This document shows positions 7,616 through 16,795 of a DNA stretch of 64,000 nucleotides, in pieces (position 1 is the first letter of the stretch; every line of letters begins with the position of its first letter). The notes below the pieces were generated by a model. The model worked only from the letters and a program-made list of their open reading frames with translations. It made no database searches and was not told where the DNA came from. The stretch comes from Arthrospiribacter ruber (GTDB lineage: Bacteria > Bacteroidota > Bacteroidia > Cytophagales > Cyclobacteriaceae), in assembly GCF_019343195.1 (NCBI RefSeq), contig NZ_RPHB01000013.1, positions 48,677 through 112,676 of the forward strand, given 5' to 3'. The translations under genes and the position numbers were made by a program.

Positions 7616-8461
7616 ATGAAAACGAATATATTAATTTCAGTCTTAATAATTCTTTTGTTATCTGCATGTGTTGAAACTCAATATGTAGAGATTGAAGGTC
7701 CAGCAGCAATTGTAGAAGGGAAAGTCAGCATTACCTTTGATGCACGCTATGGAGATGCCAATTTTGAATTGAACAAACCATTTCCTTATAAACTGAACAA
7801 TGAATCAGGGGAATTTGATTTGGAATATGAATTTACCAGGTTAAGATATTGGGTAAGTAACGTAAGCTTCATTGATGTATCCGGCGAAGAGCATTTGGTT
7901 CCGAATTCTTACTACCTTATTGAGGAAAACAATGCTATACCTGTCCAGGACGGAAGTTTCAACAAAGTATATCCTGCAAACAAAAGAGAGAAAGTTGACA
8001 TTGCAAATATTCCAGCAGGTGATTATAAAGCCATCAAGTTTCATATTGGTGTTGAACCAAAATACAATGATAACCTGACATTGACAGTAGGAGAATTGAA
8101 TGCCTTGAATGGAATGGCTGCTGACAACTGGATGTGGTTTACAAGCTATATTTTTACATCGGTTTCAGGAAAGATGACTTGGCTAAAAGATGAACCTGAG
8201 TCGAAGAGTTTCTATTGGGAAACAGGATCTAATGATTTTTATGGTGATAAGGTATTCGAATTTGCTGAGCCGATTACTATAAATTCTACTACTTCTTCTG
8301 AAGTGATAGTCAATTTGGATGTAAAAGGTGTGGTAGATTTCGAGCTTCCATGGGTTAATACTGTCATCGGAGCCACTAGTCCAGATCTTATGGAGGAGTT
8401 GACAAACAATTACTTTAATTCCTTTGAATTGAAATCAGCTACCTCTACTTCGGGTAATTAA
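7616..8461 (+). CDS. mbnP: MbnP-family lipoprotein, copy 2
   Basis: This 281-residue lipoprotein (LLSAC lipobox, C18) is a second, diverged MbnP. Shared features with copy 1 are a beta-rich opening (KVSITFDARYGDANFELN), YEFTRLRYWVSNVSFID, IPAGDYKAIKFHIGVEP and a central tryptophan pair W172-M-W174 where copy 1 has W159/W161/W163. It lacks the HIHMDLLKV and DHTHQ histidine segments of copy 1, so its metal site may differ. The gene follows an A-rich 91-base spacer holding a weak hairpin (7549-7566), perhaps marking the boundary of a second transcription unit. The matching mbnH begins 8-14 bases after its stop. Confidence 0.78.
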   Translation: MKTNILISVLIILLLSACVETQYVEIEGPAAIVEGKVSITFDARYGDANFELNKPFPYKLNNESGEFDLEYEFTRLRYWVSNVSFIDVSGEEHLVPNSYYLIEENNAIPVQDGSFNKVYPANKREKVDIANIPAGDYKAIKFHIGVEPKYNDNLTLTVGELNALNGMAADNWMWFTSYIFTSVSGKMTWLKDEPESKSFYWETGSNDFYGDKVFEFAEPITINSTTSSEVIVNLDVKGVVDFELPWVNTVIGATSPDLMEELTNNYFNSFELKSATSTSGN

Positions 8462-8469
8462 TGTAAAAT

Positions 8470-9570
8470 GTGAAAATGGTGGAGAAAAGTTTCCCAAAGA
8501 GATTTTTTTCATTTGTTTTGATCACAGGAGCTATATTGAGCTCCTGTGATTTTCAAATTGAAGAACCAGAACTACCTCAGCCTGGCCCGACTTTCATCAA
8601 TATGAAGGTTCCAGAGGGATTCCCTACTCCGGTATTTCAAGAATCCAATCCTTTGACAAAAGAAGGGGTGGAACTGGGTAGAAGATTGTTCTACGACCCC
8701 AACATTTCGGCCAATGGAAAGGTATCATGCGCCAGTTGTCATTCACAGCATTTGGCATTCTCTGATGGTGTAGCTTTGGGCAATCACGGAGTCTCAGGTA
8801 ACACGCTAGAAAGGCACTCACCAACCCTTTTCAATATGGTCTGGATGAACAATGGCTTATTTTGGGATGGAGGTTCAAAAAACCTGGAATCGCAGGCTTT
8901 CGGACCATTGACACATGCTGATGAAATGGGAATGTCTTTACAGGGTTTGGATGCTAAAATATCCTCAAACCCAGATTATGTAGAGATCTTTTTCGAAGCC
9001 TATGAAGATGGGCCAACAGTTCAAAATGTTGCTAAAGCATTGGCATTGTTTCAGAAAACACTTGTATCTGCGGGCTCCAAGTATGATCGTTATTTCAGAC
9101 AGGAAGAAAATGTAAGACTGAGCAGCCTAGAATTGAAAGGATTGGAATTAGTCAGGAACAATTGCTCCCCTTGTCACTCTGGGGAACTCTTTACAGATAA
9201 CCAATTCCACAACAATGGATTGGATGATGATTTTTCAGATTTATCGCATGAAAAAATATTCTTGGGAAGGTATCGAATCACCTTCAGAGATGAAGATATG
9301 GGAGCATATAAGACACCCTCTCTTAGAAATGTTGCGATCACTGCTCCCTACATGCACGACGGTCGATTTGGCAATCTGGGGCAAGTGCTCGATCACTACA
9401 GCGATGGGATCAAGGATACTCCTTATACAAGCCGGATGCTTTATAGTGAACAACCAAAGCCTGGAATTTCATTGACTTATGATGATAAAATAGCCATCAT
9501 AGCATTTTTGAAAACACTGACAGATTTGGAATTTATAGAAAATCCAGAGTTTTCAAAACCTTATGAGTAG
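8470..9570 (+). CDS. mbnH: MbnH-family diheme cytochrome c peroxidase-like enzyme, copy 2
   Basis: The 366-residue diheme lipoprotein (SSC lipobox, C26) is paired with mbnP copy 2. Heme sites are C87-AS-CH and C232-SP-CH. The family blocks GRRLFYDPNISANGKVSC, NGLFWDGGSKNLESQAFGPL, YKTPSLRNVAITAPYMHDGRF and LGQVLDHYSDGI are all present. Expected role as for copy 1: oxidation of a Trp on its cognate MbnP in the periplasm. The frame opens with GTG at 8470; ATG at 8476 is a reasonable alternative that leaves the signal sequence intact. Two complete MbnP/MbnH pairs side by side suggest two dedicated enzyme-substrate couples rather than one redundant copy. Confidence 0.85.
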   Translation: MKMVEKSFPKRFFSFVLITGAILSSCDFQIEEPELPQPGPTFINMKVPEGFPTPVFQESNPLTKEGVELGRRLFYDPNISANGKVSCASCHSQHLAFSDGVALGNHGVSGNTLERHSPTLFNMVWMNNGLFWDGGSKNLESQAFGPLTHADEMGMSLQGLDAKISSNPDYVEIFFEAYEDGPTVQNVAKALALFQKTLVSAGSKYDRYFRQEENVRLSSLELKGLELVRNNCSPCHSGELFTDNQFHNNGLDDDFSDLSHEKIFLGRYRITFRDEDMGAYKTPSLRNVAITAPYMHDGRFGNLGQVLDHYSDGIKDTPYTSRMLYSEQPKPGISLTYDDKIAIIAFLKTLTDLEFIENPEFSKPYE

Positions 9571-9683
9571 TTAGTCTTATTTTGTTGAAAAGCTTTGGGC
9601 GTATTGCTTGTTAGGTTTGGCTGTGTATATCAAAAATTCATAAAACCTGTCATTTTCTTTTACTCTTTTAAATCAAAATTTGC

Positions 9684-10223
9684 ATGAAAAAATACTTATT
9701 GATCCTTTGCCTACTTCATAGCTTATGGAGTTGTTCAACCAAATTGGAAGATGGAAAATCAGCTTCTTTTGACCATGCGTCTGCTATCATGGAATCATTA
9801 GAAAAATCCAAAGCTTATACTTATGCTATTTTGGAACAGATGCCAGATAGCCTGTACAGCTATAGACCAACACCGGAATTAATGACATTCTCGGAACACT
9901 ATGTGCACAACGCCATCTTTACCTGTAATCAATTGGCAAACCGCCTCAATCTGGAAAATCCTTACAAGGATTTCAAAAGGGATCGTGATTTCAATAAGAA
10001 AGAGACAATTGCCGAAGTGGATCGCATGTATGCCTTTATGACCCAATCATTGGAATCAATGACTTCCGAAGACTTAGAAAAAGAGATCGAGTTCGGAAAG
10101 GAAGCCATTTCTGCCTGGAGACTTTTCAATATTGTCGAAAACCATAACAATCACCACAGAGGATACTCTTTGGTATATCTTCGGATGAATGGGATTGTTC
10201 CAAAAGGTTATTTTGGGTGGTAA
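9684..10223 (+). CDS. DinB-family lipoprotein
   Basis: The 179-residue protein has a lipobox (SLWSC, C17) and a DinB-like four-helix domain: LEKSKAYTYAILEQMPDSLYSYRPTPELMTFSEHYVHNAIF and the C-terminal histidine cluster NIVENHNNHHRGYSLVYLRM. In the DinB superfamily three histidines bind a divalent metal; candidates here are the H in SEHYVH and two in NHNNHHRG. The reaction of this branch is unknown; cytosolic relatives are bacillithiol or mycothiol transferases. A membrane-anchored, secreted DinB protein between the MbnP/MbnH genes and a TonB receptor fits a metal-related locus. It stands 113 bases after mbnH copy 2. Confidence 0.75.
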   Translation: MKKYLLILCLLHSLWSCSTKLEDGKSASFDHASAIMESLEKSKAYTYAILEQMPDSLYSYRPTPELMTFSEHYVHNAIFTCNQLANRLNLENPYKDFKRDRDFNKKETIAEVDRMYAFMTQSLESMTSEDLEKEIEFGKEAISAWRLFNIVENHNNHHRGYSLVYLRMNGIVPKGYFGW

Positions 10224-10387
10224 ATGCTTCTATTTAAAAATCCGATGTGATCATTGTTAAGTCAGGATAGCAACAAATTTATCGGTGAATTCAAACTAAC
10301 ACTTTCTACCATAATCATGATAAATCTCAGGATGATTGAATTCCAAAGTTAATTTTAATAATATTGTCATCCTAAAATGAGAATAAA

Positions 10388-12595
10388 ATGGATGTGTTTA
10401 GAAGTTCGGAACAAGGGATGAAATGCTTTGCAAGGTTGGTTCTTGTTTATTTGTTTTCCATCAGCAGTGCTCTCGGTCAAGTTGATAGTCTAAAAACAAT
10501 AGAGTTAAAAGAAATTGGGATTTTTGGATTTAAAGAACTTCCCACAGTTGGAACTCTGTCTGACCGATCTTTTCTCATGCCCATCGGCGGTAGAAAAACA
10601 GAGGTGATTTCTATCGTTGATCTTCCTGCCAATATTGCCGAAAAGACCGGAAGACAGATTTTTGCCCAAGTTCCTGGAGCTTTTGTCTATGACATGGATG
10701 GGGCAGGCAATCAGGTTAACCTTTCTTTGAGAGGATTGGATGCCCACAGAAGCTGGGAATTCAATGTGCGCCAAAACAACATCATTACCAACACAGATAT
10801 TTATGGCTATCCTGCTTCCCATTATTCCACCCCAATGGAAGCAGTGGAAAGAGTAGAACTGATCAGAGGGACAGGAGCCTTGCAATATGGACAACAGTTT
10901 GGTGGGATGCTCAATTATGTGCTCAAGTCGGCTGATACAACAAAAGTGTTTGGATTTGAAAACATGACCTCTGTCGGTTCTTTTGGTCTTTTTTCTTCTT
11001 TCAACTCACTGGGAGGAAAAACCGGGAAGTGGACATATTATGCGTACTACCAAAAAAGGATATCCAGTGGATACAGAGACAATGCCCGATCAGATTCAGA
11101 TGCCCAGCATTTTTCTTTGGCCTATGCTGCAAATGCTGGTCTGAACATCAAAGCTGAACTTTCCAGAAGCACGTACCTGTATCAGATTCCGGGGCCATTA
11201 AATGATCAGATGTTTAAGGAAAACCCGAGGCAGTCCACCCGGTTCCGGAATTTTTACACCCCCGAAATATGGGTGCCTGCTGTGACAGTAGATTGGACAA
11301 TAAACCCAAATACCCAACTCCAATGGGTAAGTTCCATGATTTTGGGGTCTAGAAGTTCTGTGGAATTTCCCGGTAATGCACTAGCCATTGATGACATCCG
11401 TCCCGAAACCAATGAATTTGCTCCAAGAAATGTAGCTATACATTATTACAACAGCAGAACTTCTGAAGTGAGGCTTCTGCACCAATACCAATTGGGGGGA
11501 TTTAATAATGACCTGAGTGCTTCTATTAGGTATTTCAACAATATCAACGACAGGAACCAAAGGGGGCAGGGAAGTACGAACACACTATTTGATTTATCGG
11601 TACAGGGCGATTTCGAAAGGGAACTTTCCCTGCACAGCCAAAGCCTTGCTTTTGCACTGGAAAACCAAATTTACCTAAGAGATAACCTGAGCATTTCTCC
11701 TGGATTGAGGTATGAAAAAGGAAGTTCAATCATGACGGGAAGGATTGATTATCTGGAAGGAAGAGATGTTCCGCAGGAAATTCCCTACAATTTTCTGACT
11801 TTTGGGATACATGGACAATGGTTTAAGGAAAATGGTCTCCGGGTTTTTGGAGGAGTCTCACAAGCCAATAGGCCAATACTTTTTCAGGATTTGGTTCCCG
11901 GTGATCCATTTGCCCGTATTGCAGAAAACTTGGAGCATTCTTTTGGCTACAATGCAGAAATAGGGATTGAAAATAGAAAGCATCCTCTGCTCCAATACAA
12001 CCTGACATTTTTCAGAACATTCGTAGGCAATCGCGTTGGGAACCTAATTGATGTTGTGGATGGTCAGACTTTTGTCACCAAAAGTAACATTGGAGATAGT
12101 AGGACAAATGGGATAGAATTGTGGCTCAACAGTGTTTTATACAACAGCCATAAGTCAAAGTTTTCCATTTTCAATGCTTCTTCTTTGATGGATGGGCAGT
12201 ACGTTGCAGGAAGCATAAGAAGTGGAACAGAAAACATCTCTATTGTAGGGAACAGCATAGAATCAGTACCTGCATGGATAGTCCGTAGCGGACTGAGCCT
12301 GGAAATCGGTAAATTCAAATCGCTTTTTCAGCACCAATTTGTGAGTGAGTCCTTTGCAGATCCTTTGAATACCCTTATTCCTTCTCCCGACGGAGCTTTG
12401 GGTTTGGTACCGGAATATCATGTTTTTGATTGGAACAGTAGCTTTACCTTATCAGAGCGGTATGTGTTTAGATTAGGGATTAACAATTTATTGAACAGAC
12501 AATACTTCACCAAACGACCAACCATGTATCCTGGAGCGGGTGTTTGGCCTTCGGATGGAAGAGGACTGGTGGTTTCCGTCAATTTTAAAATCTAA
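10388..12595 (+). CDS. TonB-dependent outer-membrane receptor, FecA/siderophore-like
   Basis: The 735-residue receptor has a signal peptide (…LVYLFSISSALGQ), a plug domain with PGAFVYDMDGAGNQVNLSLRG and AVERVELIRGTGALQYGQQFGGMLNYV (about residues 95-190), then a 22-strand barrel ending in aromatic VVSVNFKI. It has no carboxypeptidase-like N-terminal domain and no SusD neighbour, so it is a metal-chelate or siderophore type rather than a glycan SusC. The plug wording is close to FecA-like ferric citrate receptors. Its position after two MbnP/MbnH pairs raises the possibility of copper or copper-chelate uptake. An alternative start at 10418 gives a more compact signal peptide, but 10388 has the better AAATAAA-type leader. 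Confidence 0.85.
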   Translation: MDVFRSSEQGMKCFARLVLVYLFSISSALGQVDSLKTIELKEIGIFGFKELPTVGTLSDRSFLMPIGGRKTEVISIVDLPANIAEKTGRQIFAQVPGAFVYDMDGAGNQVNLSLRGLDAHRSWEFNVRQNNIITNTDIYGYPASHYSTPMEAVERVELIRGTGALQYGQQFGGMLNYVLKSADTTKVFGFENMTSVGSFGLFSSFNSLGGKTGKWTYYAYYQKRISSGYRDNARSDSDAQHFSLAYAANAGLNIKAELSRSTYLYQIPGPLNDQMFKENPRQSTRFRNFYTPEIWVPAVTVDWTINPNTQLQWVSSMILGSRSSVEFPGNALAIDDIRPETNEFAPRNVAIHYYNSRTSEVRLLHQYQLGGFNNDLSASIRYFNNINDRNQRGQGSTNTLFDLSVQGDFERELSLHSQSLAFALENQIYLRDNLSISPGLRYEKGSSIMTGRIDYLEGRDVPQEIPYNFLTFGIHGQWFKENGLRVFGGVSQANRPILFQDLVPGDPFARIAENLEHSFGYNAEIGIENRKHPLLQYNLTFFRTFVGNRVGNLIDVVDGQTFVTKSNIGDSRTNGIELWLNSVLYNSHKSKFSIFNASSLMDGQYVAGSIRSGTENISIVGNSIESVPAWIVRSGLSLEIGKFKSLFQHQFVSESFADPLNTLIPSPDGALGLVPEYHVFDWNSSFTLSERYVFRLGINNLLNRQYFTKRPTMYPGAGVWPSDGRGLVVSVNFKI

Positions 12596-12646
12596 GCTGA
12601 TTTTTGTTTGAAACACATTGTACCTTCAAATAAAATAGATTAAGTA

Positions 12647-12909
12647 GGGCTTGCTGAAAAAGTCTCAGGTATGCCAGATTCAAAGCGGGCGAATGAAGAT
12701 GTATGCTTATACTTCGAGTGAGCCCAATGAAGAAGATGGTATGCCTGAGACTAGCCTTAAAATTTCGAATTTTGAAATTTTAAGGAGCACGGAAATCATT
12801 TATATCATTGAATAAGCGTGCACCTGCTTAAAAAGAAAATACTTGACAAACGGGGTATTCATCAAAATTTAAAGCATTTATTCTCCTGTTGGCGTTTTTC
12901 AGCACGCCC
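12647..12909 (+). mobile_element. MITE, full copy 1, with 6-bp target-site duplication
   Basis: This 263-base non-coding element starts GGGCTTGCTGAAAAA and ends with the near-complement TTTTTCAGCACGCCC, so it has terminal inverted repeats of about 15 bases. It is flanked by a perfect direct repeat TAAGTA (12641-12646 and 12910-12915). The middle contains a near-perfect palindrome built on CCTTAAAATTTCGAATTTT. A second full copy lies in inverse orientation at 43600-43863 and a half copy at 36259-36384. There is no transposase gene inside or elsewhere in the window, so it would have to be moved in trans. Confidence 0.85.
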
Positions 12910-12916
12910 TAAGTAG

Positions 12917-13165
12917 GATAGATCTTTATATATCCAGCTCTCTTTTGGCATCACCGATGGTATCCTCATGGACGCATACACACCTCTTCATGGGGTATGG
13001 AATGGTCTCCCTTTCAGGCTACTCATTGATTCGGGTAGCTATAGAAATTACTGAAGCTATGCTAAAAGACTGTTTGTAGAAAAAAATATTTATGAGAATA
13101 ATCCTTGGAGTTTATTTGGGTACCACTGGAAAGGTCTCAATGTTTCATTGGCAGAGATCTTTTAA
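12917..13165 (+). pseudogene. Unidentified gene relic with one in-frame stop
   Basis: Directly after the MITE a reading frame gives LSFGITDGILMDAYTPLHG and LPFRLLIDSGSYRNY, then a TGA at 13052, then SYAKRLFVEKNIYENNPW, YHWKGLNVSLAEIF and a stop. The composition looks like real protein on both sides of the TGA, so this is probably the tail of a gene cut by the MITE insertion and carrying a nonsense mutation. I do not recognise the family. Confidence 0.35.
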
Positions 13166-13183
13166 GTGAAGTGTTCCATCTTT

Positions 13184-13413
13184 GATAAGGTATGAACTAA
13201 ATCAACATTTACCCGTGCGGATTGCCCCATCAACATTGATATGCTGATAGACCATATCAATATTCCCTGCTTCACCTTACTTTCCTGAAATTTGTCCTTT
13301 GACTTTTTCCCCTCCTTCATATTCTTCACTGATCATATCGCCAATCCTGGCGATAATAAAAAGTGGTTGAAGCGGACGATTCTCCGTTTTTGCTGTTTTC
13401 AACAGCTTTGAAT
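13184..13413 (-). pseudogene. Degraded copy of the 3085-3381 small protein gene
   Basis: The reverse strand still reads recognisable parts of the 98-residue protein encoded at 3085-3381: MISEEYEGGEKVKG, GEAGNIDMVYQHINVDGAIRTGKC and a similar C-terminal stretch. It has lost the start and has stops and frame changes, for example a stop after SGK. Nucleotide identity with the intact gene is obvious over 'cgtgcggattgccccatc' and 'tgctgatagaccatatcaat'. It lies just downstream of the FtsX permease. Confidence 0.75.
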
Positions 13414-13427
13414 CTAGTAAGTCTTAA

Positions 13428-15887
13428 CTATTCATACTTTAATAATTTTACCGGATTGACCAGGGATGCTTTGAGGATATTACCACCGATGGTTAGTGCC
13501 GAAACCAATACGATCAATCCAATAGGAAGTAAGTAAATCCACCAGGAAATTGCCGCTTTGTAAGGGTAATTTTCGAGCCATATCTCCAATACTGTTTTGA
13601 TGATAGGTACAGAGATCAAGCCTGCAATTAAAATCAAAAGCAGAAAATTCTTTGAGAGTAAAACCAACAACTGAGAGGTAGACGCTCCCATGACTTTCCT
13701 TAAGCCAACTTCTTTGGTTCTCTGCTCCACTGTTAAAGTAGCAATGGCGAACAGACCTGAACAAGCAACCAGTATGGCCAGTCCGGTGAACAGGGCAAGT
13801 ACAAGACCGAAGTCATGATCCGATTTGTAGTGATTTTCAAACAATTCGTCCAAGAAGAAATAATCAAAAGGGATATCGGGGAAGTTGGACATCCAGGCAT
13901 TTTTTGCCATTTGGATCATCTGATTTTCTGTAAAATTGTTGGACTCTGCAAATTTAATGGTGGCATATCTAAATGGGAAAAAGGTGGGCGTGTAGGCTAT
14001 CGGGTAATTCTCTTTTTTGTAGGCAGTGGCCCTTAAATCTACCACACCGATGATCTTTGCTTTGTTCTGAGCCTGGTTCCCCCAGATTACTTCCTGGCCC
14101 AATGCTTCGTCCGGACTTTCATAGCCCAGGGTTTTTATGGCCTCCATATTCAAAATCAGGGTAGATTGATTGTCTTTGCCTTCTATAAAGTTTCTTCCTG
14201 CCAGGAGATTTACAGATAGGGCAGGAATGAAGTCGAAGTCTACCCTGGTAAGGTATAGTGCGGCCAATTCTTCCTTGTTTTTCGAATGCCTGAAATGAGG
14301 AATTATGGATTGGTGTTCCTTCCCAGGGATTTCAAAAGAAGCAGTAACTGCTGCTATGCTTTCATAATTTCTTAATGAATTCCTAAAGGTATTCAGATTG
14401 TCCAAAAATACAGAATCCGATCCTGGAGGTCCAAAAGTAGCTTTTGTATTGATGACCAAAGTATTTTCAATATTCAGCCCCAGACTTTTATCTTTCATGA
14501 AACTCAGTTGCTTGTAGGCCATGGAAGAGGCTCCGATCAATGATATCGATATGACGAACTGAAAGACGACCAAACCATACCTGATTATTGAGGAAGTGTT
14601 ACCGGGTACCCTGGACTGATTGCCTTTAAGTATGATTGCGGGCCTGAAGGAAGACATTATACGTGCCGGATAAATGCTGGCGGCAACACCTCCCAACATG
14701 ATCATAAACAAAAGGATGGTCCAAAATCCGGCCTTGTTGAGAAATGAATTTACCAGATCAATGCCTAAAAGAGGGCTAATTATTGGATTGAAAAGGGATA
14801 TCAGTAAGAATGCTGTAAGGACAGAAATAAAGTTCAATAGACAGGACTCTAGAAGAAATTGAAAGAAAATTTCTTTTTTCCCTGAACCTATAACTTTTCT
14901 GATACCTATTTCTTTGAATCTCTCGAAAGACCTTGAAGTAGATAGATTTATGAAGTTTATCCATGCAATCAACAAGACGAAAATAGCTAAAGCCAATAGT
15001 GTGAAGACAATTTTTTGATCACCGTTTGGTTTTAACTCAGCTAAAAGATTGGATTTTAAATGTATGTCAGGTAAAGGCTGAAGGGAAAGTACCGAACTGA
15101 CTTGCTCATTTAACTGGCCAGATTTATATTTTTCTACCAATCCCGGAAATTTATTTTCCAATGTCCCGGGATCGGATCCCGGATGCAGCAGTAAGTAGGT
15201 GTAAAATCCATCCCAGCGCCAATTGTTTTCATCCCCACCATTGGCCTCATCGGTTACTTTCTGCCAGGCAAAAATGAAATCCATACTTACATGTGAGTTG
15301 GAGGGAAAGTCTTCAAAAACTCCGATTATTTCATGGTCCTCAACATAATTATGGCTAATGAATTTCCCTACAGCTGATTCTTCTCCAAAATACCTGCTGG
15401 CAACAGATTTGGAAATCAACACTGATTTTTCAGGTATGCTTTTGATTTCTTTTTGTCCTTCTATTATAGGTAAGGTAAATATTTTAAAAAAATCACCTTT
15501 TGCATGGTAAACTTCCTCTTCTGAAAAGCTGACTAATTCCCCCTTTTCTGTTTTGTGCCTCATGGTAATATCCGATTCGGCGCTGATTCGGAATAAGGTG
15601 GTGTAGGCTTCCACCTCAACAAATTCATTCATCATTGCTTCTCCTGTAGGAATAAAAGTCTGGGCTTTTTGATATTGTAGCTCTCCATCAAAGTACCTGT
15701 CATGCTGAACCCGGTAGATACGATCTGCATTTTCATGAAACCTGTCATAACTCAACTCATAATTGACATACTGAAAAATTATCAAGAATGAAGTCACACC
15801 GACAGTTAGGCCTAAAAAATTTATAGCACTGAAGATCTTGTGTTTTAGAAGGTTTCTACAGGCAATTTTAAAGTAACTTTTCAACAT
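13428..15887 (-). CDS. FtsX/MacB-type ABC transporter permease
   Basis: This 819-residue membrane protein has the double arrangement of the Bacteroidota FtsX family. It has an N-terminal helix (FSAINFLGLTVGVTSFLIIF), a periplasmic MacB-like domain (about 45-280), three helices (about 290-420) with FKEIGIRKVIGSGKKEI, and a second half with helix LVVFQFVISISLIGASSMA. A second periplasmic domain (about 460-680) and a final three-helix block with TKEVGLRKVMGASTSQLL close it. Such permeases export lipoproteins, peptides or drugs, or transmit signals, with an ATPase encoded elsewhere; none is adjacent. It is monocistronic here. No truncation is seen. A C-terminal relic of a relative lies at 2777-3070. 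Confidence 0.9.
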   Translation of the reverse strand: MLKSYFKIACRNLLKHKIFSAINFLGLTVGVTSFLIIFQYVNYELSYDRFHENADRIYRVQHDRYFDGELQYQKAQTFIPTGEAMMNEFVEVEAYTTLFRISAESDITMRHKTEKGELVSFSEEEVYHAKGDFFKIFTLPIIEGQKEIKSIPEKSVLISKSVASRYFGEESAVGKFISHNYVEDHEIIGVFEDFPSNSHVSMDFIFAWQKVTDEANGGDENNWRWDGFYTYLLLHPGSDPGTLENKFPGLVEKYKSGQLNEQVSSVLSLQPLPDIHLKSNLLAELKPNGDQKIVFTLLALAIFVLLIAWINFINLSTSRSFERFKEIGIRKVIGSGKKEIFFQFLLESCLLNFISVLTAFLLISLFNPIISPLLGIDLVNSFLNKAGFWTILLFMIMLGGVAASIYPARIMSSFRPAIILKGNQSRVPGNTSSIIRYGLVVFQFVISISLIGASSMAYKQLSFMKDKSLGLNIENTLVINTKATFGPPGSDSVFLDNLNTFRNSLRNYESIAAVTASFEIPGKEHQSIIPHFRHSKNKEELAALYLTRVDFDFIPALSVNLLAGRNFIEGKDNQSTLILNMEAIKTLGYESPDEALGQEVIWGNQAQNKAKIIGVVDLRATAYKKENYPIAYTPTFFPFRYATIKFAESNNFTENQMIQMAKNAWMSNFPDIPFDYFFLDELFENHYKSDHDFGLVLALFTGLAILVACSGLFAIATLTVEQRTKEVGLRKVMGASTSQLLVLLSKNFLLLILIAGLISVPIIKTVLEIWLENYPYKAAISWWIYLLPIGLIVLVSALTIGGNILKASLVNPVKLLKYE

Positions 15888-16104
15888 AGGACTGCGGACT
15901 AGGGTTAGGACTTTCGAAAATAATTAAACCTAAATGCATGCCAAATCTAAAGACACTCTTATGCCCTTAAACCTATTTTTTTCATAGATGTCTCATGATC
16001 TCCCGAACAAATTTGTCCGCAACCGAACATTGATGGGTTATGATGTTGCTTGTTTTAGTATATAGATTTGAATGGATTTTAAATTTTTGTAAAATAAAGT
16101 CCGT

Positions 16105-16478
16105 TCATTTATCCATGCCGGCCTCCAAATCCAAAAGGTATTTTTTTCGCCAGATCCCTCCTCCATAGCCTGTTAGCCTGCCATCACTCCCGATGACCCG
16201 ATGACATGGAATAATTATGGATATTCTGTTCATCCCATTGGCACTGGCCACTGCACGGACAGCCATTGGGTCTCCCAACATTTCAGCCTGCTTTTTATAG
16301 GTAATCCCCTATCATTTATTTTAAGGTCAGGATTGCTTTCCATCTCCTTTAAAAGTTTTCGTATTTCCAAAGGCATAGACTTTACCGGTTCCAAGGGTTT
16401 ACAGACTTTGCAGGGGCAGTATCCCTTCAGCAAACAGTCCTTACTTGAAAAAAGAAATTCTACATTTTCAATCTTTGG
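16105..16478 (-). pseudogene. AdaA/methylguanine-DNA methyltransferase relic, copy 1
   Basis: The reverse strand carries part of an Ada metal-binding domain (SSKDCLLKGYCPCKVCKPL) and, after a frame change, the C-terminal half of an O6-alkylguanine methyltransferase: [29 protein letters not shown] with the catalytic PCHR, and [18 protein letters not shown]. The AraC-type helix-turn-helix that joins these parts in AdaA is missing. Compared with copy 2 (36399-36898), the N-terminus has been removed by a deletion whose junction is a CTTTGG repeat at 16473-16478. It is not functional as one protein. Confidence 0.8.
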
Positions 16479-16630
16479 GTATCCACCGAAAAATTGATAA
16501 GCATTTTTTTAAAGATACCTGGATTCATCAATTTTTTGTCGGGAGCCTAAAAAATGTGGCCAAGCTAAAAGATATATTCTTGATAAAAATGCAAAAAAGT
16601 CTTCCGTAACTGGGAAAAAGATGGTTTATT

Positions 16631-16645
16631 TGCAACAATGTTGCA
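16631..16645. promoter_or_regulatory. Palindrome upstream of the TonB/DUF4876/DUF6850 operon
   Basis: A perfect 15-base palindrome, TGCAACA and TGTTGCA around one A, lies 150 bases before the TonB receptor start, in A/T-rich flanks. Its size and symmetry resemble operators of Fur/Zur-family metalloregulators, and a metal-regulated TonB operon would fit. Which regulator binds is unknown; I saw no second copy in the window. The rest of the 16479-16795 gap shows no gene. Confidence 0.45.
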
Positions 16646-16795
16646 TTTATAGAATTCGGTTTGATCCCTTTTCAGATACCTGGAAAATAAATTGAATTCT
16701 GGAAATATGAAAGCAACAATTATTAATGGATTCGCCTATCCTTTATGGTTACCTGTCAGCTTTACTGAAAAATACATTTTGTTATCGATTATCTC

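Noticed and set aside
12754..12784. Central palindrome of the MITE as a terminator for the TonB gene
   Set aside because: It is repeated inside the other full MITE copy, is nearly all A/T and is part of the element, so I do not call it a dedicated terminator.
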